Shown here: piece after piece, positions 18,883 through 26,088 of the stretch | Layout: each line of letters opens with the position of its first letter | Position numbering within the stretch: the first letter of the stretch is position 1 | The notes under the pieces: model-generated | What the model was told of the DNA's origin: nothing | Database searches by the model: none | The model's input: only the letters and a program-made list of their open reading frames with translations | Assembly (NCBI GenBank): GCA_024235995.1 | Contig: JACKLI010000001.1 | Coordinates: 2,666,001-2,730,000 of the forward strand | Source: Burkholderiaceae bacterium | GTDB taxonomy: Bacteria; Pseudomonadota; Gammaproteobacteria; Burkholderiales; Burkholderiaceae_C | Direction: 5' to 3' | Length of the DNA: 64,000 bases | Made by a program: the position numbers and the translations under genes

Positions 18883-18958
18883 TCCTGTCAGCCAGGCAGA
18901 TGCATTCGTGCGTGCCGGCCCGTCAGCATCGGTTCGTTCAACAAAGAGGATTCCAACC

Positions 18959-19312
18959 ATGGCAACTGCAAAGAAAGCCCCCGCGAAAGCGGCGCCCGCC
19001 AAGAAGGCTGCTCCGGCCAAAAAAGCCGCCGCGCCCGCCAAGAAGGCCGCCCCCGCCAAGAAGCGCGTGGCCAACCCCGCCTTCATGAAGGCCATGACGC
19101 CCAGCCCCGCGCTGGCCGCCGTGATCGGCGCCAAGCCGATGCCCCGCACCGAGGTGACCAAGAAGATCTGGGAATACATCAAGCAGCACAAGCTGCAGGA
19201 CGCGGCCAACAAGCGCAACATCAACGCCGACGCCAAGCTGAAGGAAATCTTCAAGAAGCCGCAGGTCACGATGTTCGAGATGACCAAGCTGGTCAACGCG
19301 CACCTGTCCTGA
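18959..19312 (+). CDS. SWIB/MDM2 domain protein with Lys/Ala-rich histone-H1-like tail
   Basis: A 117-residue basic protein. Residues about 4-36 are repeats of Pro-Ala-Lys-Lys-Ala-Ala type (KKAPAKAAPAKKAAPAKKAA), resembling bacterial histone-H1-like tails; residues about 40-115 are a SWIB/MDM2 domain (LAAVIGAKPMPRTEVTKKIW, IKQHKLQDAANKRNINADAK). The domain is best known in eukaryotic chromatin remodelers and chlamydiae but occurs in beta-proteobacteria. It is probably a nucleoid-associated or topology-linked protein; no direct function is known. An AAAGAGGA ribosome-binding site precedes the ATG at 18959, and a strong terminator follows. Confidence 0.9.
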   Translation: MATAKKAPAKAAPAKKAAPAKKAAAPAKKAAPAKKRVANPAFMKAMTPSPALAAVIGAKPMPRTEVTKKIWEYIKQHKLQDAANKRNINADAKLKEIFKKPQVTMFEMTKLVNAHLS

Positions 19313-19332
19313 GCGCAGCAGCCACCCCATCA

Positions 19333-19361
19333 AAAAAACCGACTCCCCGAGTCGGTTTTTT
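19333..19361. terminator. Intrinsic terminator after the SWIB gene
   Basis: AAAAAACCGACT (19333-19344), loop CCCCG and AGTCGGTTTTTT (19350-19361) form a 12-bp stem with A-tract and T-run, able to act in both directions between the SWIB gene and the convergent TPP-enzyme gene. Confidence 0.85.
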
Positions 19362-19395
19362 GATGTCCAAACGGGTTCTGTCCCGCGCCCGATCT

Positions 19396-19416
19396 GCGCT
19401 ACAAGCTATCAAATCA
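19396..19416 (-). repeat. Partial dispersed repeat at the end of the TPP-enzyme gene
   Basis: GCGCTACAAGCTATCAAATC resembles the tail half of the intergenic repeat seen at 9745 and 51899 (AGCGC...GAGCAGCT). The stop codon of the TPP-enzyme gene (19414-19416) lies at its edge, the same relation as at hda and alaA. Confidence 0.35.
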
Positions 19417-21126
19417 GGAACGATCCCGCGCGGCCAAGGCTTTCTGCCGAATGCTGTCGAGCGTCGCGCGGGTGGTGATGACGTCCTCGCTGAGCATCAC
19501 CTCGATCAAGGTGCCGACGTCGCGCGCCAGCGCCGCCGTCAAGGCCGGTTCGAACTCGGCCGTGCGCGCCACGCGCTCGCCCGCCCATCCGTAGGCACGC
19601 GCCAGGGCGACGAAGTCCGGGTTGGCCAGCGGCGTGCCGCTGACATGGGTGGGGTATTCGCGCTCCTGGTGCATGCGGATGGTGCCGTAGCTGCCGTTGT
19701 TGAGCAGCACGATGATGCTCTTGCCGCCGTGCTGCACGGCGGTGGCCAGTTCCTGCCCGTTCATCAGGAAGTCGCCGTCGCCCGCGATGGTGAACACGGT
19801 GCGCCCCGTGGCGATCGAGGCGCCGATGCCCGCCGGCACGCCGTAGCCCATGGCACCGCTGGTGGGCGCCAGCTGGGTCTTGCAGCCCTTGGCGATGCCG
19901 TGATAACGCCAGAAGCGGTGCACCCAACTGGCAAAGTTGCCCGCGCCGTTGGTGACGACCGCATCGGCCGGCAAGTGCTTTTGCAGCGTGGCCACGATGG
20001 CCGGCATGTCGATCGGCCCGGGCAGCGGCTGCGGTTGCAGGTTGTCCAGGTAGCCGGCGTGCGCCGCCTGCGCCCAGCCCTGCCAGGGCACGTCGGCCGG
20101 CGCCGGCAGCGCATCGAGCATCGCCGCCGCGCCCGGCATGGTGGCGCACAAGGCCAGGTCGGCCTGGTAGACGCGGCCCAGCTCCTGGGGGTCGGGGTGG
20201 ATGTGCACCAGGGTCTGCGCGGGCCGTGGCGCCTCGATCAGGGTGTAGCCGCCGGTGGTCATCTCGCCCAGGCGCGGGCCGACCACCAGCAGCAGGTCGG
20301 CGCTTTTCACGCGCTCGGCCAGCCTGGGGCTGATGGCGATGCCCACGTCGCCCGCGTACAAGGGGTGGTGGTTGTCAAAGGTGTCCTGAAAGCGGAAGGC
20401 GTTGGCCACCGGCAGCTGCCAGCGCTCGGCAAAGCGCTGCAGCGCCTGCGCCGCCTCGGGCGTCCAGCCGGGGCCGCCCGCAATCACCAGCGGCTGCTTC
20501 GCTTTCAATAGCTGATCGCGCAGATCGGCTGCGCGCTGGCCGTCGTTTTGGTACTGAACCGGCTCCACGCGCGGCAGCGGGCGCGCGTCCACCGGCTGCA
20601 CCAGCATGTCCTCGGGCAGCACCAGCACCACCGGGCCGGGGCGGCCGTTCATGGCGGTGGCGAAGGCGCGCGCCACGTATTCGGGCATGCGCCGTGCGTC
20701 GTCGATGCGCTCCACCCGCTTGGCGAAGCCCTGCGTGCTGGGGCCCAAAAAGACGCGAAAGTCCACCTCCTGGAAGGCCTCGCGGTCGCGCATGCCGCTG
20801 GCCACGTCGCCGATGAAGACCACCATCGGCGTCGAGTCCTGGAAAGCCGTGTGGATGCCCACCGTGGCATTGGCCGCGCCCGGCCCGCGGGTGACGAACA
20901 GCACGCCCGGGCGGCCCGTGAGCTTGCCCTCGGCCTCGGCCATGAAGGCCGCCCCGCCCTCCTGCCGGCAGGTGATGAAGCGGATGCGGTCGCGGTGCAC
21001 GTGAAAGCCGTCGAGCGCCGCCAGGTAGCTTTCGCCCGGCACGCCATAGGCGCGCTCGACGCCCTGCTCGATCAGGCATTCGATCAAAAGATGGCCGGCG
21101 ATGGGAGAGGCGCTTGCGTGTGTCAT
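19414..21126 (-). CDS. Acetolactate synthase-like TPP-dependent enzyme
   Basis: A 570-residue thiamine-diphosphate enzyme of the acetohydroxyacid synthase/pyruvate oxidase family. The N-terminal domain has VPGESYLAALDGF and the catalytic Glu in CRQEGGAAFMAEAEGKLTG, then FVTRGPGAANATVGIHTAFQ; the C-terminal domain has the TPP motif GDGDFLMNGQELATAVQHGG...LNNGSYG. No regulatory subunit gene (ilvH) lies beside it, so it is probably not the biosynthetic enzyme but a catabolic lyase or decarboxylase. It is divergent from the tetR gene across 189 bases. Substrate unknown. Confidence 0.8.
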   Translation of the reverse strand: MTHASASPIAGHLLIECLIEQGVERAYGVPGESYLAALDGFHVHRDRIRFITCRQEGGAAFMAEAEGKLTGRPGVLFVTRGPGAANATVGIHTAFQDSTPMVVFIGDVASGMRDREAFQEVDFRVFLGPSTQGFAKRVERIDDARRMPEYVARAFATAMNGRPGPVVLVLPEDMLVQPVDARPLPRVEPVQYQNDGQRAADLRDQLLKAKQPLVIAGGPGWTPEAAQALQRFAERWQLPVANAFRFQDTFDNHHPLYAGDVGIAISPRLAERVKSADLLLVVGPRLGEMTTGGYTLIEAPRPAQTLVHIHPDPQELGRVYQADLALCATMPGAAAMLDALPAPADVPWQGWAQAAHAGYLDNLQPQPLPGPIDMPAIVATLQKHLPADAVVTNGAGNFASWVHRFWRYHGIAKGCKTQLAPTSGAMGYGVPAGIGASIATGRTVFTIAGDGDFLMNGQELATAVQHGGKSIIVLLNNGSYGTIRMHQEREYPTHVSGTPLANPDFVALARAYGWAGERVARTAEFEPALTAALARDVGTLIEVMLSEDVITTRATLDSIRQKALAARDRS

Positions 21127-21189
21127 GCCGTGATTGTGCCGCGCGAGGTGAAGCTACCACGCTCAAATGACACGCCCCGAAACCACAAA

Positions 21190-21264
21190 ATGTCGTTTCT
21201 CTCGCGGCAGATCGCCCATGAACTCAGGCTCACCGACACCGTGCCCGACCGTTTGAAAGCGTGA
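21190..21264 (+). pseudogene. Short unexplained reading frame, possible gene remnant
   Basis: A 24-codon frame begins ATGTCGTTTCTCTCGCGGCA and encodes MSFLSRQIAHELRLTDTVPD plus RLKA. It has a protein-like composition and lies between the TPP-enzyme gene and tetR, just at the left edge of the accessory cluster. It could be the first codons of a gene cut off when the cluster arrived, or chance. I do not recognise a family. Confidence 0.2.
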
Positions 21265-21292
21265 ATCCGAGAAACTCCCATAGACGTTTAAG

Positions 21293-21306
21293 TAACCAAT
21301 CAGTTA
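21293..21306. promoter_or_regulatory. Candidate operator next to tetR start
   Basis: TAAC-CAATCA-GTTA (21293-21306) is a small inverted repeat in an AT-rich stretch that ends 9 bases before the tetR start codon. TetR regulators often bind such palindromes over their own promoters. Arms are only 4 bp, so support is modest. Confidence 0.35.
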
Positions 21307-21315
21307 ATCTAAACC

Positions 21316-21963
21316 ATGGCATCCATTTCAGCCGAACTCGACTCGAAGGGACGCGATCCCGAGCGTTCCAAGGCCGCGATCCTGAGTGCGGCCCGCGACG
21401 AGTTCGCCGGCCATGGCCTCGCGGGAGCGCGAATCGACCGAATCGCCGCGCGGGCCGAACTAAACAAGCGTCTCATTTACTACTACTTCAAGAGCAAGGA
21501 CGATCTATTTTTGGCCGTACTCGAGCATGTCTATGCCGAAATTCGTGGCGCCGAACAACGCCTGCACCTGCTGGACATGGAGCCGACCGAAGCGGTGCGC
21601 CGCCTGATCGAATTCACCTGGAACTACTTCATTGAGCACCCCGAGTTCATCACCCTGCTGGCCAGTGCCAACTTGCATCAGGCGCGCCATCTGCAGCGCT
21701 CATCCCGAGTCCAGGAAATGAACTCGCCCGTGATCCAGACCTTGGGCGACGTGCTGGAGCGTGGCCGCAAGAGCGGCGTGTTCCGCGGCGGGGTCGACCC
21801 GGTCCAACTCTACATTTCGATCGCCGGTATCGCCTACTTCTACCTTTCGAACAAGCACACCTTGTCGGCCATCTTCGGGCGCGACTTGATGAGCCCCAAG
21901 GCACGTGCGGAAAGGCTCGGGCACATGTGCGACGTCATCCTAGGGTATGTCCTGAGATCGTGA
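21316..21963 (+). CDS. TetR/AcrR-family transcriptional regulator
   Basis: A 215-residue repressor-type protein. The N-terminal helix-turn-helix covers about residues 17-63 (SKAAILSAARDEFAGHGLAG, RIDRIAARAELNKRLIYYYF with the family's YYYF, KSKDDLF); the rest is a helical ligand-binding domain. It stands at the head of the TctCBA/sugar-acid cluster on the same strand, 76 bases before tctC, and most likely controls it. No Shine-Dalgarno sequence is visible before the ATG (CTAAACC-ATG), and a -10-like TAATCT lies at 21305, so the transcript may be leaderless. The inducer is unknown. Confidence 0.88.
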   Translation: MASISAELDSKGRDPERSKAAILSAARDEFAGHGLAGARIDRIAARAELNKRLIYYYFKSKDDLFLAVLEHVYAEIRGAEQRLHLLDMEPTEAVRRLIEFTWNYFIEHPEFITLLASANLHQARHLQRSSRVQEMNSPVIQTLGDVLERGRKSGVFRGGVDPVQLYISIAGIAYFYLSNKHTLSAIFGRDLMSPKARAERLGHMCDVILGYVLRS

Positions 21964-21976
21964 TTTCAATTTCTCG

Positions 21977-22004
21977 TTGACGCGGCAAACGCGGTTTCTA
22001 CAAT
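21977..22004 (+). promoter_or_regulatory. Strong sigma-70 promoter for the tctC-led operon
   Basis: TTGACG (21977-21982), 16-base spacer, TACAAT (21999-22004): each box matches consensus at five of six positions, the best promoter I found in the window. It would start transcription about 30 bases before tctC. The -10 box overlaps an inverted repeat that is a likely repressor site. Confidence 0.6.
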
Positions 22005-22021
22005 TCACTTAATGGTGAATT
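22002..22021. promoter_or_regulatory. Candidate operator over the tctC promoter
   Basis: AATTCAC-TTAATG-GTGAATT is a 20-base inverted repeat with perfect 7-bp arms. It overlaps the -10 box and the predicted start site of the tctC promoter, where a bound repressor would block RNA polymerase. The adjacent TetR protein is the obvious candidate ligand, though the palindrome near its own start is different. Confidence 0.55.
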
Positions 22022-22039
22022 AAACAGAGGAGACAGCTC

Positions 22040-23050
22040 ATGCATGCCGCGAAGACCCTGGCGCGCCGCGCCTTCCTGATCACGGTCCTGGCCGCTGCTG
22101 CCAGCCCCGCGCTGGCGCAATGGAAACCCACGCGCCCCATCAACCTGATCGTGCCCTGGGCCGCCGGCGGCTCCACCGACCAGGTCACGCGCATTGCGGC
22201 GGCCGAAATTGAAAAGGCCCTCGGCCAGACCATCGTCATCGTCAACCAGCCGGGCGCCTCGGGAGCCATCGGCACGCGCAGCGCCTGGACCGCCGCCAAG
22301 GATGGCTACACCTGGACCGCCGGCGCGGCGCAGGATCTGGGCACGTACCAGACACTGGGTTCGCTGGATGCCAGCGTCAAGGACTGGCATCTGTTTCTGA
22401 ACGTCGCCAACATCGCCGTGCTGGGCGTCAACCCGGACCGGCCCTGGAAAACAGCCAAGGAGCTGATCGACGACATGAAGGCCCGTCCGGGCAAAGTCAG
22501 CGTCGCCACGGCTGGTGTCACCTCGGCTGCGCACGCGGCCATGGACCGCATAGTCAAGGCCACCGGCATCAAATACAAGGAAGTGTCGTACGACGGTGGC
22601 AACCCGGCGGTGCTGGCGGCGGTGGCCGGCGAGACCGATCTCACCTCCCAACTGGCGGTGGAGCAGGCCGACATGATCCGCGGCAAACGCCTGCGCCCGC
22701 TGGCCACCGTGGGCGACAAACCACTGGACCTGGAAGGCTACGGCACGATTCCTCCGCTGTCCAAGGACGTTCCCGGCCTCAGCGCGCCGCCCAACTACTT
22801 CGGCATCTTCATTCCCAAGGGCGTGCCGGACGAGGTCATCAAGACCATGGAAAAGATCTGGGCCGAGAAAATGCCAACCGACGAGGCATTGAAAAAGTAC
22901 GCCACCTCGCGCGGAGCCATCTACGACCCGCTCTATGGCGAAGCTGCGCAGAAGGCGGTGTTTCCGGCCATCCAGCTGAACGCCTGGAACATCTTCGACA
23001 GCGGCAAGGCCAAGGTGTCGCCCGACACGGTCGGTATCCCGCGACCCTGA
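22040..23050 (+). CDS. tctC: Tripartite tricarboxylate transporter receptor (Bug/TctC family)
   Basis: Periplasmic substrate-binding protein of 336 residues. A signal peptide (LARRAFLITVLAAAASPALA, residues about 7-26) is followed by the hallmark RPINLIVPWAAGGSTDQVTR and GAIGTRSAWTAAKDGYTW. Bug receptors bind carboxylates through a helix dipole near the conserved PWAAGG loop. It comes first in a complete tctC-tctB-tctA set and has a strong promoter and a good ribosome-binding site (AGAGGAGA). The ligand is probably an acidic sugar or polyhydroxy acid, judged from the enzymes downstream. Confidence 0.92.
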   Translation: MHAAKTLARRAFLITVLAAAASPALAQWKPTRPINLIVPWAAGGSTDQVTRIAAAEIEKALGQTIVIVNQPGASGAIGTRSAWTAAKDGYTWTAGAAQDLGTYQTLGSLDASVKDWHLFLNVANIAVLGVNPDRPWKTAKELIDDMKARPGKVSVATAGVTSAAHAAMDRIVKATGIKYKEVSYDGGNPAVLAAVAGETDLTSQLAVEQADMIRGKRLRPLATVGDKPLDLEGYGTIPPLSKDVPGLSAPPNYFGIFIPKGVPDEVIKTMEKIWAEKMPTDEALKKYATSRGAIYDPLYGEAAQKAVFPAIQLNAWNIFDSGKAKVSPDTVGIPRP

Positions 23051-23080
23051 GTCCCGGAGCGCCACAGCGAGTCACCACCG

Positions 23081-23635
23081 ATGTCCGAGTCGACTGAACG
23101 GCCCCTCGCCGTCTCCGCGCCCGAGGCAGCACCTTCACCGCGCGCCGATTTGCACGATGCGGTCGGCTGGATCGTGCTGGGTCTGGTGGTCGTCCTGGCC
23201 TCGTGGCGCATGGATCGGCTGGAAGACCAGCACATCAACCCGCTCACGGTGCCTGGCCTCGTGCCTGGGCTGCTGGGTGTCGGAATGATGATTCTCGGCG
23301 TCATTGTCGGCTTGCGCAGCGTGCGCCACGGCGCGCTTCACCAAACACCGGTACCGCTTGGTCCGGACCAGCGCGCACGGCGCAAGCGCGTGCTGCTGGC
23401 CACGGCGCTGTGTTGCCTCTACAGCCTGGTACTGATCGGCCACGGTCTGCCATTTTGGCTGGCCTCCTCCACTTACGTGACGGGCTCCATCCTCGCGTTC
23501 GACCGCATCAGTCCCGACCCCGCCAAACGCCGAATCGACCTGCACGCAGTCGTCAAAGCCCTGCTGATCGGCGTATCGACCTCGATCATCGTCTGGCTGG
23601 TGTTCGAGCGCCTGTTCCTGGTGCGCCTGCCCTGA
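23081..23635 (+). CDS. tctB: Tripartite tricarboxylate transporter small membrane subunit TctB
   Basis: A 184-residue inner-membrane protein with four predicted helices: about 25-42 (GWIVLGLVVVLASWRMDRLE), 54-75, 105-130 and 155-177. The length, the N-terminal VVLASWRM helix and the position between tctC and tctA identify it as TctB (PF07331). It forms the membrane complex with TctA. Gaps to its neighbours are 30 and 43 bases. Confidence 0.88.
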   Translation: MSESTERPLAVSAPEAAPSPRADLHDAVGWIVLGLVVVLASWRMDRLEDQHINPLTVPGLVPGLLGVGMMILGVIVGLRSVRHGALHQTPVPLGPDQRARRKRVLLATALCCLYSLVLIGHGLPFWLASSTYVTGSILAFDRISPDPAKRRIDLHAVVKALLIGVSTSIIVWLVFERLFLVRLP

Positions 23636-23678
23636 CCGCCACGCGGCACGCCGCCGCATCAATTGCAAAAAATCCATC

Positions 23679-25217
23679 ATGTTGCAAGGACTGCAGGACC
23701 TGGGCTCGGCCTACCTCAGCTTCATGAACCCCATGACGCTGCTGTACGGGCTGGGTGGCGCCTTCGTCGGGCTCATCATGGGCATCCTTCCCGGCCTGTC
23801 CGCCACGCTGGCCATCGCCCTGTTGACCACCGTCACCATCGGCCTGCAGGGCAACGACGCCATCCTGGTACTGATCTGCTCTTACGTCGGTGCCCTGTAC
23901 GGCGGCTCGCGCACGGCCATTCTGCTCAACATCCCAGGCACTGCGGCCAATGCAGCGTCATGTGCCGACGGCTTTGCGCTGGCACAGCAGGGCCAGGCCG
24001 GTCGCGCCATCGGCATCGCGACCTCGGGCGCAGTCGCCAGCACCTTGCTGGGCGTGGTCTTTCTGGCCACGTTCGCGCCTCTGCTGGCCAACGTGGCGCT
24101 CAAGTTCGGTGCCTTCGAGTTCTTCTGGCTGGCGCTGTTCGGCGTCACGCTGTCGGGCAGCATCGTCGGTGGCGATCCACTCAAGGGCTGGTTGATGGGG
24201 CTTCTTGGACTGCTGCTGGCGCAGGTGGGTGAGGAAAGCCTGTATGCCTATGACCGCTTCACCTTCGGCTGGGAAGAGTTGGCGGGCGGCGTTGCCCTGA
24301 TCCCGGCATTGGTCGGCGCCTTTGGCCTGGCCGAGGTTCTGATGGCACTGTCCGACCCGGTCGAACGCAAGATCCACGACCTCACCGACTCGGTACTGCC
24401 GCGCTGGCGCGACCTGATCCGCTATCGCTGGACGGTGCTGCGCTCAGGCTTGATCGGCGTGTTCACGGGCCTTCTGCCCGGCGTGGGAGAAGACGCCGGC
24501 GCCTGGGTGTCGTATGCCGCGGCGAAGGCCGTCAGCAAAGAAAAGGACCGGTTCGGCAAGGGCTCCATCGACGGGTTGATGGCGGCCGAGACCGGTGACA
24601 TGTCCTCGGTGCCCGGCCACCTGATCCCGGTGCTCGCGCTGGGCGTGCCGGGCTCTGCCCCATCGGCGGTGTTGATGGCGGCCATGATCATCCACGGCGT
24701 GCAGCCGGGGCCCATGCTGATGGTGGAGCACCCGCACTTCATCTATCACGTGGTGGCCATGACCACGCTGGCGTCGCTCGCCATCTTGTTGTTTGGGCTG
24801 TTCGGCGTGCGGCCGATGTTGCAGGTGCTCAAGGTGCCGCGCGACATCCTGATGCCCATCGTCTTTCTGCTTTGCACCGTGGGCGCGTTTGCCGTGGCAT
24901 CACGCCTGTTCGACGTCTACATGATGGTGGCCATCGGCATTGGCGCCTACTTCCTGCGCCGGCGCGGGTACGAGATGGCGCCCCTGGTGTTGGGCCTGGT
25001 GCTGGGTCCGCTGCTCGACAAGAGCCTGCGTCGCGGGCTGGTGCTGTCCGACGGCAGCCTCGTGCCCTTTTTCACGCGCCCCATCTCGCTGGGCTTTGCC
25101 GTCATCACCATCTTCACCTTCCTGCTGTACGTGCCGCCGTTTCGCGCCGCCATCAACCGGGCACAAAAGGCGCTTGCCCAGGGCATGCGTGGCCTGATCG
25201 GCCGGTCGGCGAACTGA
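23679..25217 (+). CDS. tctA: Tripartite tricarboxylate transporter large membrane subunit TctA
   Basis: The main permease, 512 residues with about 11-12 helices; uses an ion gradient to take up the carboxylate delivered by TctC. The two inverted-repeat signatures are visible: FVGLIMGILPGLSATLAIAL early and GVFTGLLPGVGEDAGAWVSY in the second half, both with the P-G loop of PF01970. VGGDPLKGWLMGLLGLLLAQ is also conserved. It ends 19 bases before the first enzyme gene of the cluster, so importer and enzymes form one transcript. Confidence 0.94.
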   Translation: MLQGLQDLGSAYLSFMNPMTLLYGLGGAFVGLIMGILPGLSATLAIALLTTVTIGLQGNDAILVLICSYVGALYGGSRTAILLNIPGTAANAASCADGFALAQQGQAGRAIGIATSGAVASTLLGVVFLATFAPLLANVALKFGAFEFFWLALFGVTLSGSIVGGDPLKGWLMGLLGLLLAQVGEESLYAYDRFTFGWEELAGGVALIPALVGAFGLAEVLMALSDPVERKIHDLTDSVLPRWRDLIRYRWTVLRSGLIGVFTGLLPGVGEDAGAWVSYAAAKAVSKEKDRFGKGSIDGLMAAETGDMSSVPGHLIPVLALGVPGSAPSAVLMAAMIIHGVQPGPMLMVEHPHFIYHVVAMTTLASLAILLFGLFGVRPMLQVLKVPRDILMPIVFLLCTVGAFAVASRLFDVYMMVAIGIGAYFLRRRGYEMAPLVLGLVLGPLLDKSLRRGLVLSDGSLVPFFTRPISLGFAVITIFTFLLYVPPFRAAINRAQKALAQGMRGLIGRSAN

Positions 25218-25236
25218 GGCGCGGGGACTTTCTGCA

Positions 25237-26088
25237 ATGAAGATCGCCCTTTGCAACGAGGTACTGCAACCGCTGCCGTTCGAGCGGCAGTGCGCGCTGG
25301 CGGCCGATTTGGGCTATGACGGTCTCGAGGTGGCGCCATTCACGCTCAAGGACGATCCCTGCCGCATCAGCGACGCCGAGGCCAGCCAGTACGCGCGCAT
25401 CGCTCAGGATCACGGACTGGTCATTTCCGGCCTGCACTGGTTGCTGGTGGCACCGGTGGGCCTGTCCATCGTCAGCAGCGATCGCAACGTGCGCGAACGC
25501 ACCACGTCGGTGATGCAGCGCCTGATCGAATTGTGCGCGGCACTGGGCGGACGCTATCTGGTGCACGGCTCGCCCAAGCAACGCTCGGTTCCGGCCGACA
25601 CCACGCCCGCGCAGGCCTGGGACCGCGCGCACGGCTGCCTGCAACGCGCAGCGGGGCACGCCCATGCTTGTGGCGTGACGTACTGCCTCGAGCCACTGGC
25701 CCCCAACGAGACCGATCTGATCAACACGATCGAGCAGGCAGTGCACATGATCGGGCAGGTCGGCTCGCCCGCACTGCGCACGATGATCGACTGCAGCGCC
25801 GCCGGCCAGGCCGAAACCCTTTCGCTGCCGGACTTGATCGAGCATTGGCTGCCCACCGGGCACATCGCCCACGTGCAGGTAAACGACCCCAATCGCCGCG
25901 GGCCGGGACAAGGCGCCCTGGCCTTCGCGCCCATTCTGCGCAGACTTCAGGCCATGCAGCGCCGCGGCCACTATGGTGACTGGATCGCGGTCGAACCCTT
26001 CGACTATGTGCCCGATGGACCTGGTTGCGCGGCTCGATCGATCGGCTATCTGCGCGGCGTGCTGGAGGAATTGGACCATGGCCATTGA
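25237..26088 (+). CDS. Sugar phosphate isomerase/epimerase (xylose isomerase-like TIM barrel)
   Basis: A 283-residue (beta/alpha)8 barrel of the AP endonuclease 2 family. Metal-ligand positions can be seen at strand ends: Glu in YCLEPLAPNETDLINT, Asp in MIDCSAAG, His in IAHVQVND and Glu in WIAVEPFDY. Members isomerise or epimerise keto sugars or act as dehydratases on oxidised sugars. It is the first enzyme after the TctCBA importer and overlaps the next gene by 11 bases. A second, different member lies at 32086. Confidence 0.82.
   Translation: MKIALCNEVLQPLPFERQCALAADLGYDGLEVAPFTLKDDPCRISDAEASQYARIAQDHGLVISGLHWLLVAPVGLSIVSSDRNVRERTTSVMQRLIELCAALGGRYLVHGSPKQRSVPADTTPAQAWDRAHGCLQRAAGHAHACGVTYCLEPLAPNETDLINTIEQAVHMIGQVGSPALRTMIDCSAAGQAETLSLPDLIEHWLPTGHIAHVQVNDPNRRGPGQGALAFAPILRRLQAMQRRGHYGDWIAVEPFDYVPDGPGCAARSIGYLRGVLEELDHGH

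Noticed and set aside
18740..18958. tRNA or small RNA upstream of the SWIB gene
   Set aside because: I looked for a cloverleaf and for stem-T-run structures and found none.
20500..20540. Copy of the dispersed repeat inside the TPP-enzyme gene
   Set aside because: CAATAGCTGATCGCGC is suggestive, but the paired GCGCTT core is absent and the protein is normal there.
19414..21126. Biosynthetic acetolactate synthase IlvB/IlvI
   Set aside because: No small regulatory subunit or ilvC beside it and the sequence is more like catabolic TPP enzymes.
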